The notes: a model not told the origin generated them from the sequence alone. DNA of 64,000 bases from Bradyrhizobium sp. ISRA430 (GCF_029909975.1 NZ_CP094516.1:806001-870000), one strand, 5' to 3'; counted from the stretch's first letter, positions 27,366-37,153 are shown. Made by a program: numbers and translations.

Positions 27366-28918
27366 TGCGCTTTCTCGCCGCGCTACTTCTGGTCGCCGGC
27401 TTCGCGACCGGAGCATCGGCGCACGCGGCGCTCGTCTCGGTCGAGCCGGCGAGCGGCAGCATTCTGGCGAACGCGCCAAAATCAGTCGAGCTGCGCTTCA
27501 ACGAGGCCGTGACGCCTGGCGCGATCCGGCTGATCGATGGCGCGGGCAGGGCGCGCGATGACGCGCGCGTCAGCGCGTCCGGCGAGACGATTTCGGTCGC
27601 CATGCCGATGGACCTGCCGCAAGGCACGGCGGTGGTCAGCTATCGCGTGATTTCGCAGGACGGCCATCCCGTCGCGGGATCGGTGATCTTCTCGGTTGGT
27701 GCGCCGACGGCAACGAAGGCGCCGGCCAATGCCAGCATCGGGTTGAGCGCCCTGATCTGGCTTGCGCGGATCGGGCTCTACCTCGGGCTCTTTGTCGGCG
27801 TCGGCGGCGTGTTCTTTGCGCGCTGGATCGCCGGATCGACGGTCGGAACGGAGGCGCCGTGTGCGGCGCTTGTCATCGGGCTGCTCGCGGCCGCGGCCTC
27901 GCTTGGTCTATTGGGGGCAGATCTCCTGGGGCTCTCGTCCGGGGCACTGCTCACGCCGGCGCCCTGGGAGGCTGCATTTGGGACGAGCGCCGGACCGGCA
28001 TTACTCGTCGCCATCGCGGCCTTGTTGATCGCCCTGATTGCGCTCCTCTGGGCGGCGTATGCACGTCTGTTGACTGCTATTGCATTCGCTGGCGTCGGCC
28101 TGTCCCTCACCATGACCGGACACGCTGCAAGCGCACCGCCAGAGGCGTTGACGCGGCCTGCGATGTTCATGCACGGCCTTGGCGTCGCCTTCTGGATCGG
28201 CGCTCTTGCGCCGCTTGCCGTGCTGGTGTCGAAATCGACGACCGTCGCGCTGCCCGTCCTGAACCGCTTCTCCCGCACGGCCATACCCGTGGTCGCAATG
28301 CTGGCGCTGACCGGCCTTGCGCTCGCGATCATCCAACTCGAAAAACTGTCCGCGCTGGTCGAGACCCGCTACGGCCTCATTCTCCTGATCAAACTCGCGC
28401 TGGTTCTGGCGCTGCTGGCGCTTGCGGCGCTCAATCGCTTTCGGCTGACGCCGGCCCTGGCAGCAGATCCCAAGGCCGCGCCCGCGCTGAAGCGCTCCAT
28501 CCTGGTGGAATGCGCGATCGCGCTTGCCATCTTCGCCGTGGTGGCCGGCTGGCGCTTCACGCCGCCGCCGCGGGCCATTGTTCCGGAGACGCCGCTGGCG
28601 ATCCACATCCACAGCGACAAGGCGATGTTCCAGGTGCTGGTCTCGCCGGGCAAGGCCGGAATGAACGATTTCGTGCTCCAGCTCATGACCGGCGAGGCGA
28701 CGCCGCTGAAGGCCAAGGAGGCGGCGCTGACCTTGAGCCTGCCCGAACGCGGCATCGAGGCGGCGGAGCGCGCCGCCGAACCCGGACCGGACGGCTACTG
28801 GCATGTGCCTAGAGTCGAGCTTCCATTCGCCGGCCGCTGGCATGTGCGGATTGACGCGCTTGTGACCGATTTCGAGAAGATCACGCTGGAGGACGAGCTC
28901 GAGGTCGCGCCGCCGTAA
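27365..28918 (+). CDS. pcuE: PcuE: CopC-CopD fusion (YcnJ-like) copper import protein
   Basis: 517 residues. After a signal (FLAALLLVAGFATGASA) the mature protein starts with HAALVSVEPASGSIL, the CopC domain with its N-terminal copper histidine, continuing to VISQDGHPVAGSVIFSVG. From about residue 125 there are eight hydrophobic segments of a CopD domain, followed by a soluble C-terminal domain ending in LEVAPP. This fused layout is that of B. subtilis YcnJ, implicated in copper uptake. It is last in the pcu operon; the next gene, proS, begins 153 bp later and is unrelated. Confidence 0.9.
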   Translation: MRFLAALLLVAGFATGASAHAALVSVEPASGSILANAPKSVELRFNEAVTPGAIRLIDGAGRARDDARVSASGETISVAMPMDLPQGTAVVSYRVISQDGHPVAGSVIFSVGAPTATKAPANASIGLSALIWLARIGLYLGLFVGVGGVFFARWIAGSTVGTEAPCAALVIGLLAAAASLGLLGADLLGLSSGALLTPAPWEAAFGTSAGPALLVAIAALLIALIALLWAAYARLLTAIAFAGVGLSLTMTGHAASAPPEALTRPAMFMHGLGVAFWIGALAPLAVLVSKSTTVALPVLNRFSRTAIPVVAMLALTGLALAIIQLEKLSALVETRYGLILLIKLALVLALLALAALNRFRLTPALAADPKAAPALKRSILVECAIALAIFAVVAGWRFTPPPRAIVPETPLAIHIHSDKAMFQVLVSPGKAGMNDFVLQLMTGEATPLKAKEAALTLSLPERGIEAAERAAEPGPDGYWHVPRVELPFAGRWHVRIDALVTDFEKITLEDELEVAPP

Positions 28919-29071
28919 AAGGGCCAGCCCGGAGGCTCAAGCTGAACCTGAAGTCGACGGAAAAATGACAGGAATCCCGTTGCGTTAGCGGCTTTTCCTC
29001 ATTCCTGGTCTTGTGTTTTCGCTCCCAATCCGGTTTCACTGCAACTTCTCACTGATTCTTCGAGTGTCTCC

Positions 29072-30391
29072 ATGCGGTTGTCGCGGTTCTTTCTGCCCAT
29101 CCTGAAGGAAAATCCGAAAGAGGCGGAGATCGTCTCGCATCGCCTGATGCTGCGCGCCGGCATGATCCGGCAGGAAGCGGCCGGCATCTATGCCTGGCTG
29201 CCGCTCGGCTTTCGCGTGCTGAAGAAGATCGAGCAGATCGTGCGCGAGGAGCAGGACCGGTCCGGCGCGCTGGAACTGTTGATGCCGACGCTCCAGCTCG
29301 CCGACCTCTGGCGCGAGAGCGGTCGCTACGACGCCTACGGCCCGGAGATGCTGCGCATCGCCGACCGCCACAAGCGCGAGCTCCTGTACGGGCCGACCAA
29401 CGAGGAAATGGTCACCGAGATCTTCCGCGCCTACGTGAAGTCGTACAAGAACCTTCCTCTCAATCTCTATCATATCCAGTGGAAGTTCCGCGACGAGCAG
29501 CGCCCGCGCTTCGGCGTGATGCGCGGCCGCGAGTTCCTGATGAAGGACGCCTATTCCTTCGATCTCAGCGAGGCGGGCGCGCGCGTTGCCTACAACAAGA
29601 TGTTCGTCGCCTATTTGCGCACCTTCGCGCGGATGGGGCTGAAGGCGATCCCGATGCGCGCCGAAACCGGCCCGATCGGCGGCGATCTCAGCCACGAGTT
29701 CATCGTGCTCGCCGAGACCGGCGAATCCGGCGTCTTCATCAATCGCGACGTGCTGGACCTGCCGGTGCCGGGCGAGGACGTCGATTATGAGGGTGATCTG
29801 GCGCCGATCATCAAGCAATGGACCTCGCTCTATGCCGCGACCGAGGACGTCCATGACGCCGCGCGCTTCGAAAAGGAAGTGCCCGAGGACAAGCGGCTCA
29901 ACACCCGCGGCATCGAGGTCGGCCAGATCTTCTATTTCGGCACGAAATATTCCGAGCCGATGAAGGCGCTCGTGGCGGGACCGGACGGCGCCGAGGTGCC
30001 TATCCATGGCGGCTCCTATGGCGTCGGCGTCTCACGTCTGCTCGGCGCCATCATCGAGGCCTGCCATGACGACGCCGGTATCAAATGGCCGGAGCCGGTA
30101 GCGCCGTTCCGTGTCGTGATCCTGAACCTCAAGCAGGGCGATGCCGCGGTCGATGCCGCCTGCGAGAAGCTCTATGCCGAGCTCAGCGCCAAGGGCGTCG
30201 ACGTGCTATACGACGACACCGACCAGCGCGCCGGCGCCAAATTCGCCGCCGCCGATCTGATCGGCATTCCCTGGCAGATCATGATCGGGCCGAAGGGGCT
30301 CGCCGACGGCAAGGTCGAGATCAAGCGGCGCAGCGACGGTGCCCGCGAGACCATGTCGCCGGCCGACGCGGTCGCTCGCCTGGTCGGCTGA
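29072..30391 (+). CDS. proS: Prolyl-tRNA synthetase (short alphaproteobacterial type)
   Basis: A 439-residue class II aminoacyl-tRNA synthetase. Motif 1 region: [20 protein letters not shown]. Motif 2: [18 protein letters not shown]. Motif 3: [17 protein letters not shown]-terminal anticodon-binding domain ([23 protein letters not shown]) follows. The ~180-residue editing insertion of E. coli ProS is absent, which is normal for alphaproteobacteria. It charges tRNA(Pro) in the cytoplasm. lolC starts 73 bp downstream. Confidence 0.97.
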   Translation: MRLSRFFLPILKENPKEAEIVSHRLMLRAGMIRQEAAGIYAWLPLGFRVLKKIEQIVREEQDRSGALELLMPTLQLADLWRESGRYDAYGPEMLRIADRHKRELLYGPTNEEMVTEIFRAYVKSYKNLPLNLYHIQWKFRDEQRPRFGVMRGREFLMKDAYSFDLSEAGARVAYNKMFVAYLRTFARMGLKAIPMRAETGPIGGDLSHEFIVLAETGESGVFINRDVLDLPVPGEDVDYEGDLAPIIKQWTSLYAATEDVHDAARFEKEVPEDKRLNTRGIEVGQIFYFGTKYSEPMKALVAGPDGAEVPIHGGSYGVGVSRLLGAIIEACHDDAGIKWPEPVAPFRVVILNLKQGDAAVDAACEKLYAELSAKGVDVLYDDTDQRAGAKFAAADLIGIPWQIMIGPKGLADGKVEIKRRSDGARETMSPADAVARLVG

Positions 30392-30464
30392 ATATTGTTC
30401 ATCGCGCGATGTCGAGGCCGCCAATCCGGCCACAATTGACCCCGAATCATGGGATTATCGAGCG

Positions 30465-31745
30465 ATGGATGAGGCCATGACCGAAACCGTGCAAACCGCG
30501 CCTTTCGCGCCATTCGAGTGGATGCTGTCGGCGCGTTACCTGCGCGCGCGCCGCAAGGAAGGATTCATCTCGGTCATCGCGGGGTTCTCCTTTCTCGGCA
30601 TCATGCTCGGCGTCGCGACGCTGATCATCGTCATGGCGGTGATGAACGGCTTCCGCAAAGAGCTGCTCGACAAGATTTTGGGCCTGAACGGCCATATCCT
30701 GGTGCAGCCGCTGGAATCGCCGCTGACCGACTGGAAGGATGTGGCCGAGCGCATCAGCCAGGTGCAGGGCATCCGGCTCGCGGCGCCTGTCGTCGACGGC
30801 CAGGCGCTGGCGTCCTCGCCCTGGAATGCCTCGGGCGTGCTGGTCCGCGGCATCCGCGCCGACGACCTGAACAACCTCACCTCGATCGCCAAGAACATCA
30901 AGCAGGGCTCGATCGAGGGCTTTGACGAAGGGCAGGGTGTTGCGATCGGCCGGCGCCTCGCCGACCAACTCTCGCTGCATGCCGGCGACAGCATCACGCT
31001 GGTTGCCCCGAAGGGCGCAGTCACGCCGATGGGCACGACGCCCCGCATCAAGCCCTACAAGATCGTCGCCGTCTTCGAGATCGGCATGTCCGAATACGAT
31101 CTCGGCTTCGTGTTCATGCCGCTCGCGGAAGCGCAGGCCTATTTCAACCGCAGCAACGACGTCACCTCGATCGAGGTGTTCACCACCAATCCCGACCGCA
31201 TCGACGCGTTCCGCAAGTCGGTGACCGAGGCCGCGGGCCGCCCGGTGTTCCTGGTCGACTGGCGGCAACGCAACTCGACCTTCTTCAACGCGCTCCAGGT
31301 CGAGCGCAACGTGATGTTCCTGATCCTGACCATGATCGTGCTGGTCGCGGCGCTCAACATCGTCTCCGGCTTGATCATGCTGGTGAAGGACAAGGGCAGC
31401 GACATCGCAATCCTGCGCACGATGGGGGCCTCGCAAGGCTCGATCATGCGGATATTCCTGATCACGGGAGCCTCGATCGGCGTGGTCGGCACGCTTGTCG
31501 GCTTCATCGTCGGGCTGGTGATCTGCCTCAACATCGAGTCGATCCGGCAGTTCCTGTCCTGGCTGACCAGCACCGAGCTGTTCTCGCCAGAACTCTATTT
31601 CCTCTCGAAGCTGCCTGCCGAGATCGATATCGGCGAGACCACGGCGGTGGTCATCATGGCGCTGACGCTGTCCTTCCTGGCGACGCTCTATCCGTCCTGG
31701 CGCGCCGCACGCCTCGATCCTGTCGAAGCGCTCCGGTACGAGTGA
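30465..31745 (+). CDS. lolC: Lipoprotein-releasing ABC transporter permease (LolC/LolE)
   Basis: A 426-residue inner-membrane protein of the MacB/FtsX family. It has a first transmembrane segment after [20 protein letters not shown], a large periplasmic domain (about residues 50-270), and three more segments starting at [20 protein letters not shown]. LolC/E with LolD extracts lipoproteins from the inner membrane and hands them to LolA. Alphaproteobacteria usually have one such permease gene. I chose the ATG at 30465; 30477 (MTETVQ) is an equally plausible start, while the longer frame from 30339 overlaps proS. lolD follows after 7 bp. Confidence 0.93.
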   Translation: MDEAMTETVQTAPFAPFEWMLSARYLRARRKEGFISVIAGFSFLGIMLGVATLIIVMAVMNGFRKELLDKILGLNGHILVQPLESPLTDWKDVAERISQVQGIRLAAPVVDGQALASSPWNASGVLVRGIRADDLNNLTSIAKNIKQGSIEGFDEGQGVAIGRRLADQLSLHAGDSITLVAPKGAVTPMGTTPRIKPYKIVAVFEIGMSEYDLGFVFMPLAEAQAYFNRSNDVTSIEVFTTNPDRIDAFRKSVTEAAGRPVFLVDWRQRNSTFFNALQVERNVMFLILTMIVLVAALNIVSGLIMLVKDKGSDIAILRTMGASQGSIMRIFLITGASIGVVGTLVGFIVGLVICLNIESIRQFLSWLTSTELFSPELYFLSKLPAEIDIGETTAVVIMALTLSFLATLYPSWRAARLDPVEALRYE

Positions 31746-31752
31746 GGGGCTG

Positions 31753-32457
31753 ATGGAGCAGCAGCAGGGGGCTGAAGATGTCCCGGTCATTTATCTCCAC
31801 GAGATAAAGCGGCAGTATCTGCAGGGCGAGGTGCCGCTGACGATCCTGGACGGCGCCAAGCTCGCGCTGTGGGCCGGGCAGTCGGTCGCGCTGGTGGCGC
31901 CGTCGGGCTCGGGCAAGTCGACGCTTCTGCACATCGCAGGGCTGTTGGAAGCGCCCGATTCCGGCGAGGTCTATGTCGGGGGCACGCCGACCTCGCAGCT
32001 ACCCGACATCGAGCGTACCCAGCTTCGCCGCACAGACATCGGCTTCGTCTACCAATCGCACCGGCTCCTGCCCGAATTCTCGGCGCTCGAGAACGTGATG
32101 CTGCCGCAGATGATCCGCGGCCTGAAGCGCTCCGAGAGCATCAAGCGCGCCAAGGAGATCCTGTCCTATCTCGGCCTCGGCGACCGCATCACGCATCGTC
32201 CGGCGGAGCTGTCGGGCGGCGAGCAGCAGCGTGTCGCGATCGCGCGCGCGGTTGCAAATGCACCGCGCGTGCTGCTCGCGGACGAGCCGACCGGCAACCT
32301 CGATCCGCACACCGCGGACCACGTGTTCCAGGCCCTGATGCAGCTCGTCAAGGCGACCAAGGTCTCGATGCTGATCGCGACCCACAACATGGAGCTCGCC
32401 GGCCGCATGGACCGGCGCGTGTCGCTGTCGAACGGCCAAGTGGTCGAGCTCGAGTAA
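31753..32457 (+). CDS. lolD: Lipoprotein-releasing system ATP-binding protein LolD
   Basis: A 234-residue ABC ATPase: Walker [16 protein letters not shown], signature [15 protein letters not shown], Walker [14 protein letters not shown], and the LolD-type spacing in [15 protein letters not shown]. It pairs with the LolC permease encoded 7 bp upstream. The stop codon sits at the edge of a dispersed repeat (copy B), which probably forms the 3' end of this transcript. Confidence 0.95.
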   Translation: MEQQQGAEDVPVIYLHEIKRQYLQGEVPLTILDGAKLALWAGQSVALVAPSGSGKSTLLHIAGLLEAPDSGEVYVGGTPTSQLPDIERTQLRRTDIGFVYQSHRLLPEFSALENVMLPQMIRGLKRSESIKRAKEILSYLGLGDRITHRPAELSGGEQQRVAIARAVANAPRVLLADEPTGNLDPHTADHVFQALMQLVKATKVSMLIATHNMELAGRMDRRVSLSNGQVVELE

Positions 32458-32547
32458 AAAACGCGAAAACAACCCCATGCACAGTAGCCGGCCGCTGTCG
32501 GTGTGACGCTTGTCAGCCATTTGATATGGCGGGCGAAACAGCGGCAA
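32456..32547 (-). repeat. Dispersed intergenic repeat, copy B (inverse orientation)
   Basis: Read on the minus strand it carries CCGCTGTTTCGCCCG at one end and TGCATGGGGTTGTTTTCGCG followed by a T-run at the other. These correspond to the two ends of copy A at 18523-18646, while the middle differs. It begins on the lolD stop codon. Confidence 0.65.
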
Positions 32548-32574
32548 CGGCGCATCGTCGCCGCAAGCCGCCGG

Positions 32575-33654
32575 TTAAGGCTTCAGCACCGTCATCTTGA
32601 ACGGCCCGGCGTTGGCCGCAGCATAAGCCACCGCCTCGTTGGCGTGGTCGAGGTCGAACGTCTTCGCCTCGTATTCCTCCAGCCGCAATAGCCCCGCCCG
32701 CACCAGCGCGATCAGCCGCGTCGCCGCGTCCGGCGGATACATCCAGACCCCGTGGATGCTGACGCAATTGCGCATGATCCAGGGGTAGGGCAGCTCGAGC
32801 CCCGCGCCGCCGGCCATGCCGACGCCGCCCATCAGCACGACGCGTCCGTAAGGGCGCACCGTCATGATCGCGGCACGCACCACATTCGTGCTGACCGAGG
32901 GCGGCATGATGTCGAAGACGACGTCGATCGGACCGGGTGCTGCGCGCTTCATCTGCTCGCCATCATCGCTCTCGTTACCGGACAGCTTGACGGTGCGCAC
33001 CCGGTCGCCGAAACGGCGGACGAGGTCGGCGAGCACCTTGTCGTTGCGGCCGGGCGCCACCACGCAGGCCGCGCCCATCGCGAGCGCGACCGCGACGGCC
33101 GCGCTGCCGAAATTGCCGGTGGCGCCGCTCACCAGCACGGTCTCACCGGGCTGCAGGTTGGCGGCGAGCAAGCCGCCATAGGGCACCAGCAGCGTCCCCA
33201 GCGCGCACCATTGCGTCGCCTCCGCAGCCGTGATCGCGCCGAGCCGCTTCACGTTCTCCGTCGGCACCATCATCTGCTCGGCGAAGGAGCCGTGGCGAAA
33301 GTGCTTTTGCAGGCGCATGCCGCCTTCGTCGCGGGCGCTCCAGCCTTGCAGCGTGATATCGGGCGCCATCGCGTCGTCGCGGGAGCGCACGGTCGGATCG
33401 CACATCACCCAGTCGCCGACCGCAAGCTTGGTCGCATCCGGCCCGATCGCGCGGACGCGGCCGACACCGCCGGGGCCGGGGATGACGGGCAGGTCGAGCG
33501 CGTAGTTACGCATCCCGCTGAAGACTTCGTTGGCGTAGGACAATACGCGCGTCGCGACGACGTCGACGATCACCTCGCCGGTGCCCGGCACCGGGTCGGG
33601 GACGTTCTCGATCGTGAGCGGCGATCCGAAGGATTTGAGCACGGCAGCTTTCAT
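32575..33654 (-). CDS. Zinc-type alcohol dehydrogenase family / quinone oxidoreductase-like protein
   Basis: A 359-residue medium-chain dehydrogenase/reductase. The GroES-like N-terminal domain has GTGEVIVDVVA and GPGGVGRVRAIG. The nucleotide-binding domain has the Rossmann motif GATGNFGSAAVAVALAMGA followed by CVVAPGRND. The cysteine and histidine ligands of catalytic zinc are not evident, so it is closer to quinone oxidoreductases, which use NADPH without zinc. The start at 33654 follows GAGAAGG; a longer start at 33681 is possible. It is divergent from an XRE regulator, which by position is the likely controller. Confidence 0.85.
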   Translation of the reverse strand: MKAAVLKSFGSPLTIENVPDPVPGTGEVIVDVVATRVLSYANEVFSGMRNYALDLPVIPGPGGVGRVRAIGPDATKLAVGDWVMCDPTVRSRDDAMAPDITLQGWSARDEGGMRLQKHFRHGSFAEQMMVPTENVKRLGAITAAEATQWCALGTLLVPYGGLLAANLQPGETVLVSGATGNFGSAAVAVALAMGAACVVAPGRNDKVLADLVRRFGDRVRTVKLSGNESDDGEQMKRAAPGPIDVVFDIMPPSVSTNVVRAAIMTVRPYGRVVLMGGVGMAGGAGLELPYPWIMRNCVSIHGVWMYPPDAATRLIALVRAGLLRLEEYEAKTFDLDHANEAVAYAAANAGPFKMTVLKP

Positions 33655-33774
33655 GGTTTCGACCTTCTCTTTGCACCTCATAATCGGGTGAACGGCATAT
33701 GTGCCGGCTTTCAGGACGCAAGAAGGCCTGGTATTATCCTAGTATTCACCGGACCCTCCATCGCGGGAGCAAGC

Positions 33775-34548
33775 ATGACCGATCCCCGGCGCGTCGAATT
33801 CGGCGATTTCCTCAGGTCACGCCGCGAGAAGCTGTCGCCGAAGGCAGTCGGGCTTCCCGCAGGGCGGCGGCGACGCACCGCGGGCCTGCGCCGCGAGGAG
33901 GTCGCGCAGCTCGCCGGCATCGGCGTCGATTGGTACATCCGGCTGGAGCAGGGGCGCACCGTCAGCCCATCGGTCACTACCGTCGATGCGCTGGCGCGCG
34001 CGCTGCGCCTCAGCAAGACCGAGCATGCGCATTTGAAGGCGCTTGCGCGCGACGGCGACAAGCGTGCGTTCACACCCGAGATCGTGCCGCTGCCCATTCG
34101 GCGGATGATCGAGAGCCTGAAGCAGCCGGCCTACATCACCGGGCGGCGCTGGGACGTGCTGGCCTGGAACGAGGCCGCCGAGGAAATCTTCGCGTTCGGA
34201 CAGTTGCCCGAGAACGATCGCAACACGCTGCTCCTGGTGATGACGAACAAGCAGACGCGAAAATTTTACGGCGCGAGCTGGACGGACGTCGCCAAGAGCA
34301 TGGTCGCGATGTTCCGCGCCACGCACGACGTCTGGGCGGGCGATCCCGCCTTCACGGAATTGCTGACGCGGCTTCGCGAGGGCAGTCCGGAATTCGTCAA
34401 ATGGTGGGAGGCGCACGAGATCCGCAGCACCGCGTCGGGGCTCAAGACCATGAACCATCCGACCAAGGGCGTGCTCCGGTTCGAGCACACAAGCTTTCAG
34501 GCCAACGACGATCCCGCGCTGAAGCTCGTGATCTACACGCCGGTGTAG
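33775..34548 (+). CDS. XRE family regulator with MmyB-like ligand-binding domain
   Basis: A 257-residue protein. Residues about 10-75 are a helix-turn-helix with the family hallmark TAGLRREEVAQLAGIGVDWY and RLEQGR. Residues about 100-250 form the MmyB-type domain (VLAWNEAAEEIFAFG, SPEFVKWWEAHEIR, FEHTSFQANDDP). The ATG at 33775 is preceded by GGGAGC. It is transcribed away from the dehydrogenase gene across a 120-bp spacer holding a TATTAT element. The 3' end of this gene recurs twice downstream (35107-35215 and 38249-38330), which marks a family of decayed paralogues. Confidence 0.9.
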   Translation: MTDPRRVEFGDFLRSRREKLSPKAVGLPAGRRRRTAGLRREEVAQLAGIGVDWYIRLEQGRTVSPSVTTVDALARALRLSKTEHAHLKALARDGDKRAFTPEIVPLPIRRMIESLKQPAYITGRRWDVLAWNEAAEEIFAFGQLPENDRNTLLLVMTNKQTRKFYGASWTDVAKSMVAMFRATHDVWAGDPAFTELLTRLREGSPEFVKWWEAHEIRSTASGLKTMNHPTKGVLRFEHTSFQANDDPALKLVIYTPV

Positions 34549-34610
34549 GCCGTGGAAGGACGATGGCCCAAGCGTCAGCTTTGGAGAGCCAGGCTGAAAC
34601 GCTGCATCGG
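34471..34610 (+). repeat. 3' end of the XRE gene plus trailer, reference copy of a 3-member repeat
   Basis: The last ~78 bp of the XRE gene and ~60 bp beyond the stop recur in part at 35107-35215 and 38249-38330. Shared segments include GAGCTTTCAGGCCAA-type sequence, AGCTCGTGATCTACACGCCG around the stop, and (with copy 2) CCAAGCGTCAGCTT after it. Confidence 0.7.
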
Positions 34611-34936
34611 TCGGCGCGGAAACGCCTGCGACCCTCAGCCGCCCTGCGTTTTACAGCTCGCACGGCTTAAGCCGAGATCCGGGGACTGCTGCGTTTTCTG
34701 CTCATACGGAACAGTGCCATGTCCGCCGATACAGGTGGGTGCCAAGGGCGGGTTTTGTGGCGCGACAAGCGGCGCTATGATTTCTTGCGCTCAGTCGAGA
34801 GGGAGAGCGAGAAAGTTCCTGTTGTGTTTGCGGGGATATTCTCGGGAGCTGCTGCGTCGAAGGCGCCTATTGCTGGCACCCATCTCCAGAATTCGCGCCG
34901 GTCGCCTTGTTCTTGAATTCACCCGGAGTGGCAGCC

Positions 34937-35083
34937 ATGGTGCAGAACCTAGTAGCCGGATTGGTCGTGGTGGCTTTGATCATCATGGGCGTGCTCGCTT
35001 ATGCCCAAAAACATGAGGGGTGCTTGCGCGGGCACTCGCTCCAAACCTTCAAGCCCTGCGGATCAGTTGGCGTTGACATGTAG
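34937..35083 (+). CDS. Small single-pass membrane protein, 48 residues, unknown function
   Basis: The ATG at 34937 has GGAG nine bases upstream and opens 48 codons ending in TAG. The product starts MVQNLVAG and continues into VVVALIIMGVLAYA, one clear transmembrane segment, followed by a short tail with two cysteines (GCLRGH, KPCGSV). No family recognised. It lies in a 760-bp interval between the XRE and ChrB-domain genes that otherwise holds only repeat pieces. Support is the ribosome site and the credible membrane segment. Confidence 0.4.
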   Translation: MVQNLVAGLVVVALIIMGVLAYAQKHEGCLRGHSLQTFKPCGSVGVDM

Positions 35084-35106
35084 CGCTGGTCGCGACGCTG
35101 CGGCCG

Positions 35107-35215
35107 AGCTTCAGGCCACCGGCGATCCCGCGCGGGAGCTCGTGATCTACACGCCGGTCTAGGGCGTGGAAAGCAAAGGCCAAGCGTCAGCTTCTGACCG
35201 CCAGGAGGAAGCGTT
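35107..35215 (+). repeat. Decayed copy of an XRE (MmyB-like) gene 3' end, copy 2
   Basis: AGCTTCAGGCC, GCGATCCCGCG, GAGCTCGTGATCTACACGCC, then a TAG and GGCCAAGCGTCAGCTT match 34490-34590 in order and spacing. The upstream body of the gene is absent. Confidence 0.65.
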
Positions 35216-35310
35216 GTGTCAGCCTGTGCGGACAAGCTGCCTGTTGAACTATCCGAACTGCGTCCCGCATCTTGGGCTTCGCACCGCCCGGGCCGATCTC
35301 GGTCGCGTCG

Positions 35311-35775
35311 CTAGTTCGCAAACTTCCCGGCCGGTTTGCCACCCTTCACCATTTCCTGGGCATAGGCGTAGAGCGCGTCATAGACGATCCACTCCGCAGC
35401 GTTGAGCGCATGATCGTCCTTGTAGCCGAGGTGGCGGAAGCCTTCGGCCACCGCCTGTAGCCCCGGGCCTTCGGCCTGGCGGTAAAGCGAATTATCGGTG
35501 TCGGCGCCGTTCACGATCCTGCCGAGCAGGACGAGCGCTGGATCGTTCGCCAGATCGTATTTCTTCAAGATCGCTTCGAACGAACACTCCTTGCCGTGGT
35601 GGCCGAGCTCGACGTCCTTGACATCGTAAGGAATGGCGTCGAGCCGCTTTGCCTCGGCCATTACCTTGTCCGCCGGCGCAAAGACGAACTCGGCATCCTT
35701 GTCGACGAACTTCCTGATCAGCCAGGGGCAGGCTACGCGATCGACTTTGACGTGTTCTCGGGTAATCCACTTCAT
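35311..35775 (-). CDS. Chromate-resistance ChrB-domain protein
   Basis: A 154-residue protein with a strong ribosome site (CAGGAGGACC) before the ATG at 35775. The opening MKWITREHVKVDRVACPWLI and the following KFVDKDAEFVFAPAD and ELGHHGKECSFEAILKKY match the C-terminal domain of ChrB-family chromate-resistance proteins. These occur alone as single-domain proteins in many rhizobia. ChrB senses or handles chromate in ChrA/B systems, but no chrA transporter is present here, so chromate resistance is not established. Upstream lies a short remnant of another gene in the same frame. Confidence 0.78.
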   Translation of the reverse strand: MKWITREHVKVDRVACPWLIRKFVDKDAEFVFAPADKVMAEAKRLDAIPYDVKDVELGHHGKECSFEAILKKYDLANDPALVLLGRIVNGADTDNSLYRQAEGPGLQAVAEGFRHLGYKDDHALNAAEWIVYDALYAYAQEMVKGGKPAGKFAN

Positions 35776-35874
35776 TTGGTCCTCCTGTTCGACTTTGAGT
35801 TTGGCAGATCTCGCATCCGCCAGAGCGAGAATCCCGCCATGCTGCTCTGGTCTGGATAGCGGTGCCGGTTCACG

Positions 35875-35982
35875 GATATTTGCGACGACGACACGCCGGG
35901 TCTTGAGATCGAATGCGGTGTGGTCGAAGACACCGTCTGCGGCGCCTCGGATCTTGATGATGCCCAGGCTCGTCAAAGGCAT
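35875..35982 (-). pseudogene. N-terminal remnant resembling a YncE/beta-propeller protein
   Basis: In the same frame as the ChrB-domain gene and just upstream of it, residues KIRGAADGVFDHTAFDLKTR and then RVVVAN resemble the first blade of YncE-type beta-propeller proteins. The match is lost after about 36 residues and runs into spacer sequence. The rest of 35776-36182 shows no other gene. Confidence 0.3.
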
Positions 35983-36182
35983 GGCGATGTCAGATCGCTA
36001 CGCCGCCGAGAGCGGGCAATCCGTCTGCAGAATTGAATGAATACTGCGTCCATGTGCAATCTCCCCGAAAATCGAGCGTTGCACAGAGCTTGGACGGTTT
36101 CGCCGTCTGGCGGGGAGTCTGTGTTTCCCCGTTACGTTAACTTAGGCCTTGCAAGAGAGTCCGGCAAGGTCGGATCGCAAGG

Positions 36183-36875
36183 TCAGTACTTTGGGCGGTG
36201 CGAGTTCGCCCACTCGCGGGCATGCGCAATGGGCTCGCGTGGTGGCAGCATCGCGCGAAGCTTCTGGGTCGTCGGTAAGCTCTCCATGCGCTCCCGCCAT
36301 CGGCAGAAGGCCGGATATTTCGGGTACATGACCTTACCTTCTTCGGTCAGGCTGAATGCAAACGTGCTCGGCAACAGGAAGAAATCCGCGAGCGTAACTT
36401 CTGAACCCAGCAAATAGTCCTGACCATGCCCGAGTTCGCGCTCGACGATCGTGAGCGCCGTTTCGACCTTTGGCAGCGCATGCGCGACGACCTTTTCGTC
36501 GGAAGCGATCCCGAGCTCCGGGAAGACCAGTCGCTCATGCGTCATGTGATAGATCATGTAAGGGTAGACGTAGGAGTTGACGACGCTGATCCATTGATTC
36601 ATGCGCGCCCGCGCGCGTGGGTCATGCGGCGTCAGCGGCGCGCCGTTGAATGCCTCATCGATGTAGCTGACGATGGCGCTTGTCTCATAGACGATGAAGT
36701 CTCCGTGCCGGAAGATCGGGACGCGGTTGAACGGATGCAGCGCCAGATGTTCGCTCTTGCCCATCACCGGCTCGAGGTCCTGGAAGGTGTAGGCCACGTC
36801 CTTGTGGGTCAGCACGAGCCGCACGATGTTGACAAACGTACTCCGGGGAAAGCCGTAAACAATGACCTCAGACAT
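36183..36875 (-). CDS. Glutathione S-transferase family protein
   Basis: A 230-residue protein. The thioredoxin-like N-terminal domain is VIVYGFPRSTFVNIVRLVL with a serine near the usual catalytic position, the cis-proline region NRVPIFRHGDF, and the glutathione-binding YETSAIVSYID. The C-terminal helical domain includes LGSEVTLADFFLLPS, with the conserved capping aspartate. AGGAG lies before the ATG at 36875. The DUF1127 gene is 41 bp upstream on the same strand and a LysR gene diverges from it, suggesting a small regulated unit for detoxification of an electrophile. The substrate is unknown. Confidence 0.88.
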   Translation of the reverse strand: MSEVIVYGFPRSTFVNIVRLVLTHKDVAYTFQDLEPVMGKSEHLALHPFNRVPIFRHGDFIVYETSAIVSYIDEAFNGAPLTPHDPRARARMNQWISVVNSYVYPYMIYHMTHERLVFPELGIASDEKVVAHALPKVETALTIVERELGHGQDYLLGSEVTLADFFLLPSTFAFSLTEEGKVMYPKYPAFCRWRERMESLPTTQKLRAMLPPREPIAHAREWANSHRPKY

Positions 36876-36916
36876 CTTCTCCTCCAGTTCCTTCACTTGC
36901 GACAGATCGAGTTCGA

Positions 36917-37153
36917 TCAGCGCCAGAACGGCAGATCGGCCTGCTCCAACGCTTCCTCCCGGGTAAGCCCGAGGTCGGCAAGGAGGTGGGGATCATCGGC
37001 AATCGCGCGGAGGTCGGCGCGCTGGTGCATCCGCTCGCTGCTGGCGAGCCAGCGGTCGAGCGGTACGAGCCATGAATTTCGTTGATGATCCGCCATTGTG
37101 GCGTTGCGGCGAAGTCGCGCCGGAATGTAGCTATTGGCAAAAAGCGTTGACAT
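36917..37153 (-). CDS. DUF1127 domain-containing small protein
   Basis: 78 residues from the ATG at 37153. The C-terminal half (LRAIADDPHLLADLGLTREE) matches the DUF1127 signature found in short, highly charged proteins of alphaproteobacteria; some relatives bind RNA or affect phosphate and carbon metabolism. It sits between the GST gene and the divergent LysR gene. A longer frame from 37228 adds residues with no family similarity. Confidence 0.75.
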   Translation of the reverse strand: MSTLFANSYIPARLRRNATMADHQRNSWLVPLDRWLASSERMHQRADLRAIADDPHLLADLGLTREEALEQADLPFWR

